Of a stretch of DNA of 51,018 nt, positions 1-8,500 are shown piece after piece; positions within the stretch are counted from its first letter, which is position 1, and each line of letters starts with the position of its first letter. Source of the DNA: an uncultured Clostridia bacterium. GTDB taxonomy: Bacteria > Bacillota > Clostridia > TANB77 > CAG-508. The notes under the pieces were generated by a model. That model did no database searches and was not told where the DNA came from. It saw nothing but the letters and a program-made list of their open reading frames with translations. Where the stretch lies: contig CALXVD010000008.1 in the NCBI GenBank assembly GCA_944391865.1, forward strand, positions 1-51,018. Reading direction: 5' to 3'. Both the position numbers and the translations under genes were made by a program.

Positions 1-1
1 A

Positions 2-223
2 AAACCGAACAAGAAAGAAGATAAAATTAATTTGATTTTAGAATTTTGTAAAGAGCCAAAAAGTGTAAAAGAAATTATGGAATATATTGGATTAAAACAT
101 AGACCAACATTTATGTATGATTACCTAAATCCACTATTAGAAAAAGAAAAATTACAAATGACAATTCCAGATAAGCCAAAAAGTAGTAATCAAAAATATG
201 TAACAATTGTTAATAATTTTTGA
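2..223 (+). CDS. C-terminal end of an AAA_4/AlbA-type ATP-binding regulator (partial)
   Basis: The reading frame is open from the first bases of the window to a TAA at 221-223, so the gene begins outside. The visible 73 residues look like the C-terminal winged-helix segment of divergent AAA_4 (AlbA_2-like) ATP-binding proteins: a helix containing EFCKEPKSVKEI, then YIGLKHRPTF, then PLLEKEKLQMTIPDKPKS and a KYVT ending. These proteins are often annotated as transcriptional regulators. The ATPase part is not in the window, so the role cannot be confirmed. A TTG at 32 could be a start, but there is no ribosome binding site and the frame continues upstream. An ISLre2 remnant follows. Confidence 0.6.
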   Translation, partial: KPNKKEDKINLILEFCKEPKSVKEIMEYIGLKHRPTFMYDYLNPLLEKEKLQMTIPDKPKSSNQKYVTIVNNF

Positions 224-349
224 ATATGAGTTAAATTTTTCGTGGCAAAATTAAATAAAAAAATAAGACTAGTCTAAAAATGACTAGCCAAACACAAATA
301 CCTTGTGTATAATTTGGTTGAACAAAGATCAAATATACGGAGGTATTTA

Positions 350-995
350 ATGTTTTAAAATATTTTAACAAAAGAAACAGTAACTTTCAAGGATTTAAAA
401 AAAATTGCTTTTAAAATTGCATGTGAATTTGCAAATGAGATTTTAAGAAATATGTTGGTAGAATATGATAAAAAGATAATGGACACTATAGATACCAAAG
501 AATTTAGACATAAAGGTAAAGAAACAACAACGGTGAAAGCCAAAACAGGATTAGTAGAATATACAAGAACTAAATATATCTAAAAACAAGATGATGGAAA
601 AAATATGTGTTTATTTAACAGATGAAATATTAAGAATAAAAGAAATCGGACAAGTATCAGGAGGAATAATAGAATTAGCAACACAAAACATATCAGAAGT
701 ATCATATAGAATATGTGGAAGAATTAAAGTATAAATATGATGTAGAGATAGAAGAAGTAGAAAAGCTAAATGAACTAGAAAAATACTTAAATAAGCGAAA
801 AGATATAATAAAGAGATATAAAGACTATGAAGGAGTAAAAGGAAAGTTAAAAAAATATAGTAAAAAAAACAGGCTTAAAATATAGAAATATGGGATGCCA
901 CGAGAGTAATAACTACAGCAAATTAACAAGAAAAATGAAAAAGAAAAAAGTAAAAACAAAAAGCATAATAAATTTTTTTTACCACGGAAGAAGAA
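350..995 (+). pseudogene. Decayed ISLre2-family (UPF0236) transposase
   Basis: A good ribosome binding site (acggaggt at 337-344) precedes ATG 350, but the third codon is TAA where homologues have a sense codon. Further in-frame stops and frame changes break the gene. Fragments in successive frames resemble ISLre2 transposase: KIACEFANEILRNMLVEYD, then RHKGKETTTVKAKTGLVEY, then EIGQVSGGIIELATQNISE, and GLKYRNMGCHESNNYSKL near 865-925. Much of the C-terminal half is gone. None of the breaks is of the CGG type found elsewhere in the window. It is a dead insertion sequence; no intact terminal repeats could be assigned. Confidence 0.75.
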
Positions 996-1118
996 AATGC
1001 ATCTATCGAAAAAAGTATTAATGTCACCGTAAAAAGTTATATGGATTTTGAAGCAAGCACATATGAAGAGTTAAAAGATAAAGATGCCATAAATCTTGTT
1101 TCTCTTTTACCAGATTGA
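972..1118 (+). pseudogene. Short orphan coding fragment, unrecognised
   Basis: An open frame of about 48 codons runs from just after a TAA at 969-971 to TGA 1116-1118. It has no start codon or ribosome binding site of its own. The composition (TTEEENASIEKS, then SYMDFEASTYEEL, ending SLLPD) looks protein-like, but I do not recognise it. It overlaps the decayed end of the ISLre2 transposase in another frame, and is probably the stump of a gene disrupted by the element. Confidence 0.3.
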
Positions 1119-1121
1119 CAA

Positions 1122-1163
1122 AAAAAACACCAAGTGTTTCAGAAGATTCAAACTTGGTGTTTT
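1122..1163 (-). terminator. Rho-independent terminator of the nfeD-SPFH operon
   Basis: An inverted repeat (aaaacaccaagt / acttggtgtttt) is followed on the minus strand by a run of eight T. It lies about 50 bases past the stop of the minus-strand SPFH gene. Confidence 0.8.
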
Positions 1164-1209
1164 AATTTTTGTTCATATAATTAATATTTTTAGTTTATTG
1201 CTGAAAGAT

Positions 1210-2118
1210 TTATTTAGATTTTTTATCATCTGTCATTACTTCTTTAATTGCACCTAAACTTGATAAAGCACTAGTTGCTTCGAAAGGAATAAATACTTTG
1301 TTTGCATCTCCTTCTGCAACTTTTTCAAGAGCTTCTAACGATTTTAATTGAACTAATTTATCATCAGGATTTGCATTTTTAATTGATTCGTATACCATTT
1401 CAATTTCTTTTGCTTTAGCTCTTGCAACTTCTCTAATTGCTTCTGCTTCACCGGCAGCTCTTCTAATTTGTGCTTCTTTATCAGCCTCTGCTTGTAAAAT
1501 AGCAGCCTCTTTTTCACCTTCAGCAATTGTAATAGCAGCTTGCTTTTCACCTTCTGCTTGAAGAATAGCAGCTCTTTTATTTCTTTCTGCATTCATTTGT
1601 TTTTCCATAGCATCTCTAATATCTTCTGGTGGTCTTATGTCTTTAATTTCAACTCTGTTTACTTTACATCCCCACTTGTCTGTTGCTTCATCTAAAAGCA
1701 TTCTTAATTGATTATTTATCAAATCTCTTGAGCTAAATGTTGAGTCTAAGTTCATTTTACCAACAATATCACGAATAGTAGTTATTGCTAAATATTCAAT
1801 ACCTCTTTTTAAAGATTGAATTTCATATACTGCTTTTGCTGGGTCTGTAATTTGATAAAACACAACAGTATCTATTGTAATAGTAACGTTATCTTCTGTA
1901 ATAACTCCTTGAGGTGGAATATCCATTGTTTGTTCTTTTAAACTTACAACACTTCTTACATGGTCAACAAAAGGAATAATTATTGTAAGTCCTGCGTCAG
2001 CAATCTTATGAAATTTACCAAGTCTTTCTATAATATATACTTCAGATTGTCTAACAACTTTGATAGATTTAAATGCTATAATAACAATTAAAACTAGTAG
2101 TATAATTAAAAACCACAT
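1210..2118 (-). CDS. SPFH/band 7 (stomatin-like) membrane protein
   Basis: 302 residues, the usual length for the family. An N-terminal transmembrane helix (residues 1-15) leads into an SPFH/PHB domain (about 18-190; signature VRQSEVYIIERLGKF and the VISLKEQ-like region). A long Ala/Glu/Lys coiled coil follows (about 195-255, repeats of AEGEKEAAILQAEADKEA). Family members (QmcA, YqfA/stomatin group) form oligomeric membrane microdomain scaffolds. The upstream gene is an NfeD-like protein, the standard partner of this class, so the two probably work together in membrane quality control or lipid-domain organisation. A GGAGG sits just upstream of the ATG, and a terminator follows. Confidence 0.88.
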   Translation of the reverse strand: MWFLIILLVLIVIIAFKSIKVVRQSEVYIIERLGKFHKIADAGLTIIIPFVDHVRSVVSLKEQTMDIPPQGVITEDNVTITIDTVVFYQITDPAKAVYEIQSLKRGIEYLAITTIRDIVGKMNLDSTFSSRDLINNQLRMLLDEATDKWGCKVNRVEIKDIRPPEDIRDAMEKQMNAERNKRAAILQAEGEKQAAITIAEGEKEAAILQAEADKEAQIRRAAGEAEAIREVARAKAKEIEMVYESIKNANPDDKLVQLKSLEALEKVAEGDANKVFIPFEATSALSSLGAIKEVMTDDKKSK

Positions 2119-2163
2119 ATTTGTTCCTCCTAAAATTTATATAATAAAATATTAAAAACTAAT

Positions 2164-2217
2164 TTATATAAAAACTAAAGGTAAAATAAAAGATAAAATT
2201 AAAACGAATAATACCAT
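2164..2217 (-). CDS. Possible 17-residue hydrophobic micropeptide between nfeD and the SPFH gene
   Basis: On the minus strand, a near-perfect GGAGG ribosome binding site is followed after 7 bases by ATG and 16 more codons, then TAA. The peptide is MVLFVLILSFILPLVFI, almost wholly hydrophobic and able to span a membrane. It lies in the 124-base gap between two membrane protein genes of one operon. No family is recognised. The strong translation signal is the only support beyond position. Confidence 0.35.
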   Translation of the reverse strand: MVLFVLILSFILPLVFI

Positions 2218-2242
2218 TTTTATTCCTCCTATAAAAATAGAA

Positions 2243-2683
2243 TTATAATACAGAATTTATTTTTAATGGTGCTACAATTAATTTTACACCTTCTATTTTT
2301 AATACCTCTACTTCAGTACCTTTTGAAATTGTTAATTCATCTTCAGTGCTAGCAGACCAAATTTCACCATTTACTTTAACTTGACCTGCTCCTTCTATAG
2401 GGTTAATATCAGTAGTTACTATTCCGTGTTTACCAATAAGTGAATAACTATTGGTTTTTATAGTTTCTTTACCTGTAAATTTATCTGCTAAAGGTTTAGT
2501 AAGAGGAATTAGTATACAAGAGGTGATTGCAAATACAACAGTTTGAATAATTAAATTATCTGTTATAAAACTAGTAATCATTGCAAGTAAGGCACCAATT
2601 CCAAGCCAAAACATTAAAAAGCCTACTGTTGCAATTTCAATTATAAAAAAAATACCAGCAGCAATTAACCAAAAACACCACAT
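2243..2683 (-). CDS. NfeD-like membrane protein
   Basis: 146 residues from the ATG at 2683, which has an AGGGGGA ribosome binding site; a longer upstream extension lacks one. Three hydrophobic segments occupy about residues 2-75 (FWLIAAGIFFIIEIATVGFL, then a second and third helix). A soluble OB-fold domain follows (about 85-140) with GKHGIVTTDINPIEGAGQVKVNGEIW, typical of short NfeD-like proteins. It lies upstream of the SPFH gene in the same orientation, the classical pair. Family knowledge suggests that it anchors or modulates the SPFH scaffold. The protease domain of long NfeD proteins is absent. Confidence 0.85.
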   Translation of the reverse strand: MWCFWLIAAGIFFIIEIATVGFLMFWLGIGALLAMITSFITDNLIIQTVVFAITSCILIPLTKPLADKFTGKETIKTNSYSLIGKHGIVTTDINPIEGAGQVKVNGEIWSASTEDELTISKGTEVEVLKIEGVKLIVAPLKINSVL

Positions 2684-2858
2684 ATTATTTCCCCCTAATA
2701 ATATAATTACTATACTATTATATAATAAATATGACAAAAAATAAAGGTATTTTGGAAATTATTTTGGTTTTACAAAATAATGTGTTAATACCCAGACTAA
2801 ATTATAATTTTAGCTGTCCACACATGAAAAGCAATTCCTAAAACAAACCAAATAAAAA

Positions 2859-2885
2859 ACCTTTAAAAATATAATTTTTAAAGGT
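2859..2885 (-). terminator. Terminator downstream of the XRE regulator
   Basis: An AT-rich inverted repeat (acctttaaaaat / atttttaaaggt) is followed on the minus strand by a T-rich tract. It lies about 20 bases past the stop of the minus-strand regulator. Confidence 0.65.
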
Positions 2886-2906
2886 AATTAAATAAATTTA
2901 TTAAGA

Positions 2907-3230
2907 TTAACTTTCTGCAATTACTTTTGCAACATTATATATAAGACTAATTTTTTCTGGTGGACAATTTTTTAGCAAATTAGAAAAATCTTTATTTAAA
3001 TAACTATGAGAATCTTTTGAAACTCCGTTTAGAATTTCTCCTTCGGTTGTATCCAGAATAGCACATATTTGATTTAATCTTTTTAAACTAATAAGAGAAC
3101 TACCACGCTCGATTCTGCTCAAGAAAGCAACAGACACATCTAGTTGTTCTGCTAGTTTTTCTTGAGTAAGTTTTTTATTTAATCTTGCTTGTTTTAATCT
3201 TTCACCAATAATGTTGTAATCTAATGCCAT
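2907..3230 (-). CDS. XRE-family (Cro/CI-type) transcriptional regulator
   Basis: 107 residues from the ATG at 3230, which is preceded by AAAGAGGTG. A longer frame starting at 3263 lacks a ribosome binding site. An N-terminal helix-turn-helix spans about residues 8-65 (GERLKQARLNKKLTQEKLAE, then VSVAFLSRIERGSS, then LNQICAILD). A C-terminal helix of about 30 residues (FSNLLKNCPPEKISLIYNV) probably mediates dimerisation. Such single-domain regulators are common in Clostridia. The target is unknown; the gene stands alone between the NfeD and J-domain genes. Confidence 0.85.
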   Translation of the reverse strand: MALDYNIIGERLKQARLNKKLTQEKLAEQLDVSVAFLSRIERGSSLISLKRLNQICAILDTTEGEILNGVSKDSHSYLNKDFSNLLKNCPPEKISLIYNVAKVIAES

Positions 3231-3354
3231 AACAACACCTCTTTTTATTTTTGAATATAGCATTAATAGGTATAGTTATACAGAAACTTATAAATAAACA
3301 TTTACAAATAAACCTATATATGCGTATAACTTTATTATTGGTAAAAGATAAAAA

Positions 3355-3382
3355 AATATTCCCATTAATTATGGGAATATTA
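3355..3382 (-). terminator. Stem-loop at the end of the J-domain gene
   Basis: The inverted repeat aatattccca / tgggaatatt overlaps the last codons and stop of the minus-strand J-domain gene. A poly-T tract follows on the minus strand. Confidence 0.65.
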
Positions 3383-3878
3383 TATTTTTTAAAAAGGGAA
3401 CTTTCCAAAATACGATGACGATAATTGTTACAATTATTATAGTTAAAACTAAAGCTATCATATCTTTTGAACGCTCTTCTTTAGGCTTTTTTGTTTCGTT
3501 ATAAATTAAAGTTGCAATACTACTAACGAATTGCTTAAGACTTGATGTAAGGCTAAATTTTTTATCAGTTTCTTTTTCAGGCTTAGTATCTGAATTGTTC
3601 TGTTCTTGATAAGATTTTGCGTTCTGATTATTTACATTGCTAGCTTTATAAGAATAATTATCAAATCCCATTTTAGCATCATATTCAAATCTTGAATAAG
3701 AATTTGACAGTACATTATATGCTTCTGTAATTTCTTTAAATTTATTTTCAGCCCAATAAATCTTATCTTTTGGATAAGTATCTGGATGATATTTTTTTGC
3801 AAGTACTTTATATGCTTTTTCTATTACTTCAGGTGATGCATTTTCGTTAACTTCTAAAATTTGATAATAATTTTTCAT
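3369..3878 (-). CDS. J-domain protein with C-terminal membrane anchor
   Basis: 169 residues. An N-terminal J domain (about 2-68) has the HPD motif at residues 31-33 that stimulates DnaK ATPase, plus a helix IV region (FEYDAKMGF). A hydrophilic Asn/Gln/Lys/Ser linker (about 70-105) follows, then a hydrophobic helix near the C terminus (about 140-162, [19 protein letters not shown]). The Gly/Phe, zinc and client-binding domains of true DnaJ are missing, so this is a class C (DnaJ-like) co-chaperone tethered to the membrane. AAGGAGA lies directly upstream of the ATG. The client is unknown. Confidence 0.85.
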   Translation of the reverse strand: MKNYYQILEVNENASPEVIEKAYKVLAKKYHPDTYPKDKIYWAENKFKEITEAYNVLSNSYSRFEYDAKMGFDNYSYKASNVNNQNAKSYQEQNNSDTKPEKETDKKFSLTSSLKQFVSSIATLIYNETKKPKEERSKDMIALVLTIIIVTIIVIVFWKVPFLKNIIFP

Positions 3879-3969
3879 AAATTTTCTCCTTGTATTTGTA
3901 TTATAACCAAATATATCATAACATAAATTTTAAAATTGTAAAATATATTTATATTTTTTAGTGTAGAAA

Positions 3970-4101
3970 ATTGTAATTTGTTTTTGTGATGTGAGAGGTG
4001 CGAAGTGTGAGGTGTGCTTTTTAGGGCTAGGCTTTGTTAGGCTTACCCTAATTTCACACTTCCCACATCCCACTTCTCACTTCCCATTCAAATTACAATT
4101 T
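3970..4101. repeat. Long imperfect palindromic repeat, family A copy 1
   Basis: The arms carry gtgagaggtgcgaagtgtga and, near the other end, cacttcccacatcccacttc, with aattgtaatttg / caaattacaatt at the outer ends. The core has ttaggcttaccctaattt. At least six further copies occur in the window, in both orientations. No coding potential is seen. Confidence 0.85.
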
Positions 4102-4131
4102 ATTCAATTGATATAAATTTTAACTAAAGAC

Positions 4132-4163
4132 TTGTTTCGAAAAAGAAATTAATATAATATAAT
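4132..4163 (+). promoter_or_regulatory. Probable glmS promoter
   Basis: Two overlapping TATAAT boxes at 4153-4158 and 4158-4163 have a weaker TTGTTT at 4132-4137. Transcription from here would begin about 55 bases before the ribozyme. Confidence 0.5.
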
Positions 4164-4226
4164 ACAGTATATTGAAAGTAACAAAAGTAAATAACTAAGA
4201 AAGGAGGATTAAAATTATAATTAAAA

Positions 4227-4385
4227 AGCGCCAGGGCAACATTTAGTTGCTGACGAGGAATAGGACTTATCGAAACATTCGGCGGATAGTTCTATGGCAT
4301 AGAGAGTTTGTCATTAAATATCATACAAAAACTAATAGCAATGTTAGAACAAAAATGATATAAAGCTCTTATTTTGTGTTTCTTT
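4227..4385 (+). ncRNA. glmS ribozyme: glmS ribozyme-riboswitch
   Basis: The 5' end has the cleavage-site sequence aagcgcc. Next comes the conserved core: gctgacgagga at about 4249, ttatcgaaacattcggcgga at 4267, and tggcatagag. It lies directly upstream of glmS, as in Bacillus and Clostridia. The family is a glucosamine-6-phosphate-dependent self-cleaving RNA that lowers glmS mRNA when product is abundant. The 3' accessory stems (about 4310-4380) are AT-rich and diverged. Confidence 0.9.
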
Positions 4386-4418
4386 CAATTCCAATAAAAT
4401 ATTAGGAGGAATAAAATA

Positions 4419-6257
4419 ATGTGTGGAATTGTAGGATATATAGGTTATAAAAAAGCAACACCTATATTAATTAATGGACTATTAAGACTAGAGTATAGAG
4501 GGTATGATTCAGCAGGTATTGCAACAATTGAAAATAATGAAATAGTTGTAATAAAAAATAAGGGTAGAGTAAATACATTAGCAAACTTAGACGGAATAGA
4601 TAAGCTTGAAGGAACAGTTGGAATAGCACACACAAGGTGGGCAACACATGGTAAGCCTTCAAAAGAAAATTCACATCCCCATTTAGACAATAGTAAATCT
4701 ATTGCAGTAGTACACAATGGAATTATAGAGAATTATCATGAACTAAAAAAGTTTTTAACAGAAAAGGGATATAAATTTCTATCTACTACTGATTCAGAAG
4801 TTATTCCAAATTTAATTCATTATTATTTTAACCAAGATAGCAAAAATGATGAAAATAGATTATTAAGAGCCGTAAAAAATACATGTAAAGATTTAAAGGG
4901 AAGCTATGCAATAGAAATTTTATCTATATACAATAAAGATAAAATGATAGTAGCAAGAAAAGATAGTCCACTTGTAATAGGAAGAGGCTTAAAGGAAAGC
5001 TATATTGCATCTGACATACCGGCTATTCTTTCATATACAAAAGATTTTTATTTACTAGATGATAATGAAATAGTAGAATTGTCAAAAGATAAAATAAAAT
5101 TTTATAATAATGAATTAGAAGAATTTGAAAAACCAATAAAAAGTATAGAATGGGGAGCAATATCAGTAGAAAAAGACGGATATGAAGATTTTATGCTTAA
5201 GGAAATAAATGAACAGCCACGAGCAATTAGAGAAACAGTAGGAGCAAAGCTAGATAATGGAAAAATAGAAATAGAAGGACTAGAATTTAGTAAGGAATAC
5301 TTGGAGAGTTTAAATAAAATATATATAGTGGCTTGCGGAACAGCAATGCATGCAGGCTTGGTAGCTAAATCAACATTTGAAAAGTTTTGCAAAATACCGG
5401 TGGAGGTTGATATAGCGTCAGAATTTAGATATAGAGATCCACTAATTGACGAAAAAACTTTATGTATTTATATAAGCCAATCAGGAGAAACAGCAGATAC
5501 AATAGCTGCATTAAAACTTGCAAAATCAAAGGGCGCAAAAACACTTGCAATAACAAATGTAATAGGAAGCTCAATAACAAGGGAAGCAGATTATTCAATA
5601 TATACACATGCAGGACCAGAAATTGCAGTTGCATCAACAAAAGCATATACATCGCAAGTAGTATTACTTATAATTGTAGGAATGTATTTTGCTGAAAAGC
5701 TTGAAAGAATAGATGTAAGTATTCTAAAAAATTTAAAATCAGATATATTAAAATTACCTTCGCAGATAGAGGAAATTTTAAAAAGTACAAATCAAATTCA
5801 AGAATTTGCAAGAAAAGTATACAAAGAAAAAGATATGTTCTTTTTAGGAAGAGGAACAGATTATGCAGTAAGCCTAGAAGGCTCTTTAAAACTAAAAGAA
5901 ATATCATATATTCATTCTGAAAGTTATGCAGCAGGAGAACTAAAGCATGGGCCAATTGCTTTAATAGAAAATGGTGTAACAGTAGTTGCAACAATGACTA
6001 ATCCAGACTTAGTAGAAAAATCTATAAGCAATATTCAGGAAGTTGTAACAAGAGGTGCAAAAGTTTTTGTAATTACAAGTGAAGATATAAAAAATGATGG
6101 ATTAAGTTGGGTAATAAAAATTCCAAAAACAAATACATTAATATCACCTATATTATCAGTAATTCCAATGCAACTTTTTGCATATTATATTTCAAAAGAA
6201 AAAGGATTAGATGTAGATAAACCAAGAAACCTTGCAAAATCAGTAACGGTTGAATAG
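4419..6257 (+). CDS. glmS: Glutamine-fructose-6-phosphate aminotransferase (isomerising)
   Basis: 612 residues, full length. It makes glucosamine-6-phosphate from fructose-6-phosphate and glutamine, the first step toward UDP-GlcNAc for peptidoglycan. Cys2 after the initiator Met is the N-terminal nucleophile of the glutaminase domain (CGIVGYIG). The glutaminase part covers about 1-225, followed by two SIS sugar-isomerase domains (first around YIVACGTAMHAG and ISQSGETADT, second around FLGRGTDYAVSLEG). It ends in the family motif KSVTVE. An AGGAGG lies 7 bases before the ATG. It is controlled by the upstream ribozyme, and a hairpin follows the stop. Confidence 0.98.
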   Translation: MCGIVGYIGYKKATPILINGLLRLEYRGYDSAGIATIENNEIVVIKNKGRVNTLANLDGIDKLEGTVGIAHTRWATHGKPSKENSHPHLDNSKSIAVVHNGIIENYHELKKFLTEKGYKFLSTTDSEVIPNLIHYYFNQDSKNDENRLLRAVKNTCKDLKGSYAIEILSIYNKDKMIVARKDSPLVIGRGLKESYIASDIPAILSYTKDFYLLDDNEIVELSKDKIKFYNNELEEFEKPIKSIEWGAISVEKDGYEDFMLKEINEQPRAIRETVGAKLDNGKIEIEGLEFSKEYLESLNKIYIVACGTAMHAGLVAKSTFEKFCKIPVEVDIASEFRYRDPLIDEKTLCIYISQSGETADTIAALKLAKSKGAKTLAITNVIGSSITREADYSIYTHAGPEIAVASTKAYTSQVVLLIIVGMYFAEKLERIDVSILKNLKSDILKLPSQIEEILKSTNQIQEFARKVYKEKDMFFLGRGTDYAVSLEGSLKLKEISYIHSESYAAGELKHGPIALIENGVTVVATMTNPDLVEKSISNIQEVVTRGAKVFVITSEDIKNDGLSWVIKIPKTNTLISPILSVIPMQLFAYYISKEKGLDVDKPRNLAKSVTVE

Positions 6258-6264
6258 AAAAGAT

Positions 6265-6299
6265 TAGCCCCTTAAGTTTTTATAAAAACTTAAGGGGCA
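6265..6299 (+). terminator. Stem-loop after glmS
   Basis: A strong 15-bp inverted repeat (gccccttaagttttt / aaaacttaaggggc) starts 8 bases past the glmS stop. There is no long T run, so it may be a terminator or an mRNA 3'-end stabiliser. Confidence 0.6.
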
Positions 6300-6352
6300 C
6301 TTGTATACCAAATTGATCTAGTTACTGCAAATATAAAAAATTTAATTACCTC

Positions 6353-6380
6353 TTGAAAAATAAATTTATTATGATAAAAT
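6353..6380 (+). promoter_or_regulatory. Probable ruvA promoter
   Basis: TTGAAA at 6353-6358 and TAAAAT at 6375-6380 are 16 bases apart, about 35 bases before the ruvA start. Confidence 0.45.
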
Positions 6381-6414
6381 ATAGACTGAAAATTTGTTTG
6401 CAAGGAGAATTAAG

Positions 6415-7015
6415 ATGATTGCATATGTAAAAGGAACTTTAGATACAAAAACAGATACATTTGTTATAATTGATGTACAAGGGATTGGATATAGAATATT
6501 TATGCCATCCAATTCAATTGAAAGCTTAGGAGAAATCGGAAAAGAAGTTAAGGTATATACATATTATTATGTAAGAGAAGATAACATTAGTTTATATGGA
6601 TTTTCTACGAATGAAGAATTAAGAATGTTTGAACTTTTGTTATCAGTAAGTCGGAGTCGGAGCAAAATCTGCAATTGCAATGCTATCTCAAATTAGTCCG
6701 TCAAGTTTCGCATTAGCAGTAATTTCAGATGATGTATCAAAACTTGTAAAAATACCAGGAGTTGGTAAAAAAACAGCAGCAAGAATTATTTTAGAATTAA
6801 AAGATAAATTAAAAACAGAAAATGCAATAGAAGAAAACAAAGAAATAAGCAACATAATAGAAAAAGAAAGTGATGCAGAAGAAGCAATTGCAGCACTACA
6901 AGTTTTAGGATATACTAGAAAAGAAATAGAAAAAACATTAGAAAAAATAGATATTAAAAATTTAGAATTAGAAGAAATAATAAAATTAGCATTAAAGTAT
7001 TTAGGTAAAAATTAA
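6415..7015 (+). CDS. ruvA: Holliday junction branch migration protein RuvA (needs +1 frameshift at CGG 6652)
   Basis: RuvA binds four-way junctions and loads the RuvB motor. The start is ATG 6415 with AAGGAG upstream. Frame 1 runs to codon 79 (..LLSVS), meets CGG at 6652-6654, and would end at 6696. Skipping the C gives GGA and continues GVGAKSAIAML to TAA 7015, a normal 199-residue RuvA. It has an OB domain (1-62), two helix-hairpin-helix motifs (SGVGAKSA and PGVGKKTAA) and a C-terminal UBA-like domain (EEAIAALQVLGYTRKEIEK). The restored glycine is the conserved one of the first hairpin. ruvB, the usual next gene, is not here. Confidence 0.9.
6652..6655 (+). other. CGGA +1 recoding site 1 (ruvA)
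   Basis: Zero-frame reading GTA AGT CGG AGT becomes AGT (C) GGA GTC. It restores Gly80 of RuvA. Confidence 0.85.
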
Positions 7016-7054
7016 TATAAATTGTAATTTGTAAGACAAATTCGTTTAAAATAA

Positions 7055-7126
7055 TTGTAGGGGTCGCCGCCCTCGGCGACCCGCATACCAATATTTTCGG
7101 GTCGCCGGGGGCGGCGACCCCTACAA
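7055..7126. repeat. GC-rich palindrome, family C copy 1
   Basis: Inverted repeat of ttgtaggggtcgccgcc and ggcggcgacccctacaa with a second internal stem. It is far richer in GC than its surroundings. It lies between ruvA and rarA, 58 bases before the rarA start. Confidence 0.85.
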
Positions 7127-7183
7127 CATTTACAACAAATTTTGCACAACAAATTACAATTTATCAAAAAGAAGGAGAATATA

Positions 7184-8426
7184 ATGGATTTAAATATACC
7201 TTTAGCCCACAGAGTAAGACCAAAAACGTTAGAAGAATTTGTAGGGCAAGAAGAAATATTAGGAAAAGATAAAATATTATATAGAACAATAAAAGCAGAT
7301 AGACTATCTAGCATAATCTTATGGGGACCAACAGGTTCTCGGAAAAACATCGCTTGCAAAAGTTATTAGTAATACAACAAAATATAAATTCGTAAAATTA
7401 AATGCAGTAACGAGCGGGGTAAATGATATAAAAAGAGCTATAGAAGAGGCTAAAAATCCACTTCTTAACCCTAGTGGAAAATGTATTTTATTTATAGATG
7501 AGATACATAGGTTTAACAAACTTCAGCAAGATGCTTTGCTTCCATATGTAGAAGATGGAACAGTTATATTAATAGGAGCAACAACAGAAAATCCATATTT
7601 CGAAGTAAATAAGGCTTTAATATCAAGGTCTATGGTGTTTAGATTAAAACCATTAACTCCAGACAATGTGTTTACAATATTAAAAAACGCAATAAAAAAT
7701 CCAGAGGGATTAGGAAGTTATAATATAAATATAGAAGATAGCACATTAAAAAAAATTGCTGAAATTTCAAATGGAGATGTAAGAACAGCATTAAATAGTT
7801 TAGAAGTTGCAGTACTTACAACGCCAATAGACCAAAATGGAAAAATAAATATAACAAACGAAATTGCAGCAGAATGTGTAGGAAAGAAAAAGGCAGTATT
7901 TGATAAATCTGGAGATAGCCATTATGATAATATTAGTGCATTTATAAAATCAATGAGAGGAAGCGATCCAGATGCAACAGTATTTTATTTAGCAAGAGCA
8001 ATAGAAGGTGGCGAAGATCCGGTGTTTATAGCAAGAAGAATAGTAATTGCAGCAGCAGAAGATGTAGGACTTGCAAACCCAAATGCACTGGTGGTTGCCA
8101 ATAGTGCAATGCAAGCAGTAGCAAGCGTTGGAATGCCAGAAGCAAGAATAATACTTTCAGAAGCGGCTGTGTATGTTGCAAACTCAAAGAAATCTAACGC
8201 AACGTATTTAGCAATAGATAAAGCTTTAGAAGATGTAAGAACAAAAGATACAGGAGAAATTCCAATGCACATTAGAAATGCTCCAGCAGAAGGAATGAAG
8301 GACTTTGGATATTCAGTAGGGTATAAATATCCGCATGATTATCCAGGACATGTAGTAAAGCAGCAATACTTGCCAGACAAAATGCTTGGAACAAAATATT
8401 ATATAAAAGATGATACAATAGACTAA
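7184..8426 (+). CDS. rarA: Replication-associated recombination protein RarA/MgsA (needs +1 frameshift at CGG 7340)
   Basis: AAA+ ATPase of the clamp-loader group that acts at stalled replication forks. The start is ATG 7184 with GAAGGAG. The zero frame reads ..WGPTGS, then CGG at 7340, and stops at 7369. Skipping the C gives GGA AAA ACA, completing the Walker A motif GPTGSGKTS, and the frame stays open to 8426: 413 residues, normal for the family. Walker B ([11 protein letters not shown]), sensor 1 (GATTENP) and the C-terminal tetramerisation region ([25 protein letters not shown]) are all present. Without the frame change the protein would have no ATPase. Confidence 0.92.
7340..7343 (+). 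other. CGGA +1 recoding site 2 (rarA Walker A)
   Basis: Zero-frame GGT TCT CGG AAA becomes TCT (C) GGA AAA ACA. It restores the invariant Gly-Lys-Thr of the P-loop (Gly53). Confidence 0.9.
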
Positions 8427-8427
8427 A

Positions 8428-8495
8428 ACAAAAAGGGACAGACCTATTTCGTTTCAGTTGAATTTTGAAACGAAATGGGTCTGTCCCTTTTTGTT
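8428..8495. terminator. Bidirectional terminator between rarA and the XRE gene
   Basis: A long inverted repeat (aaaaagggacagacc / gggtctgtcccttttt with inner arms tttcgtttca / tgaaacgaaa) starts right after the rarA stop. It has A and T tracts on both sides and serves two convergent genes. It shares the gggacagac arm with the repeat near 46,960. Confidence 0.85.
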
Positions 8496-8500
8496 TTTTC

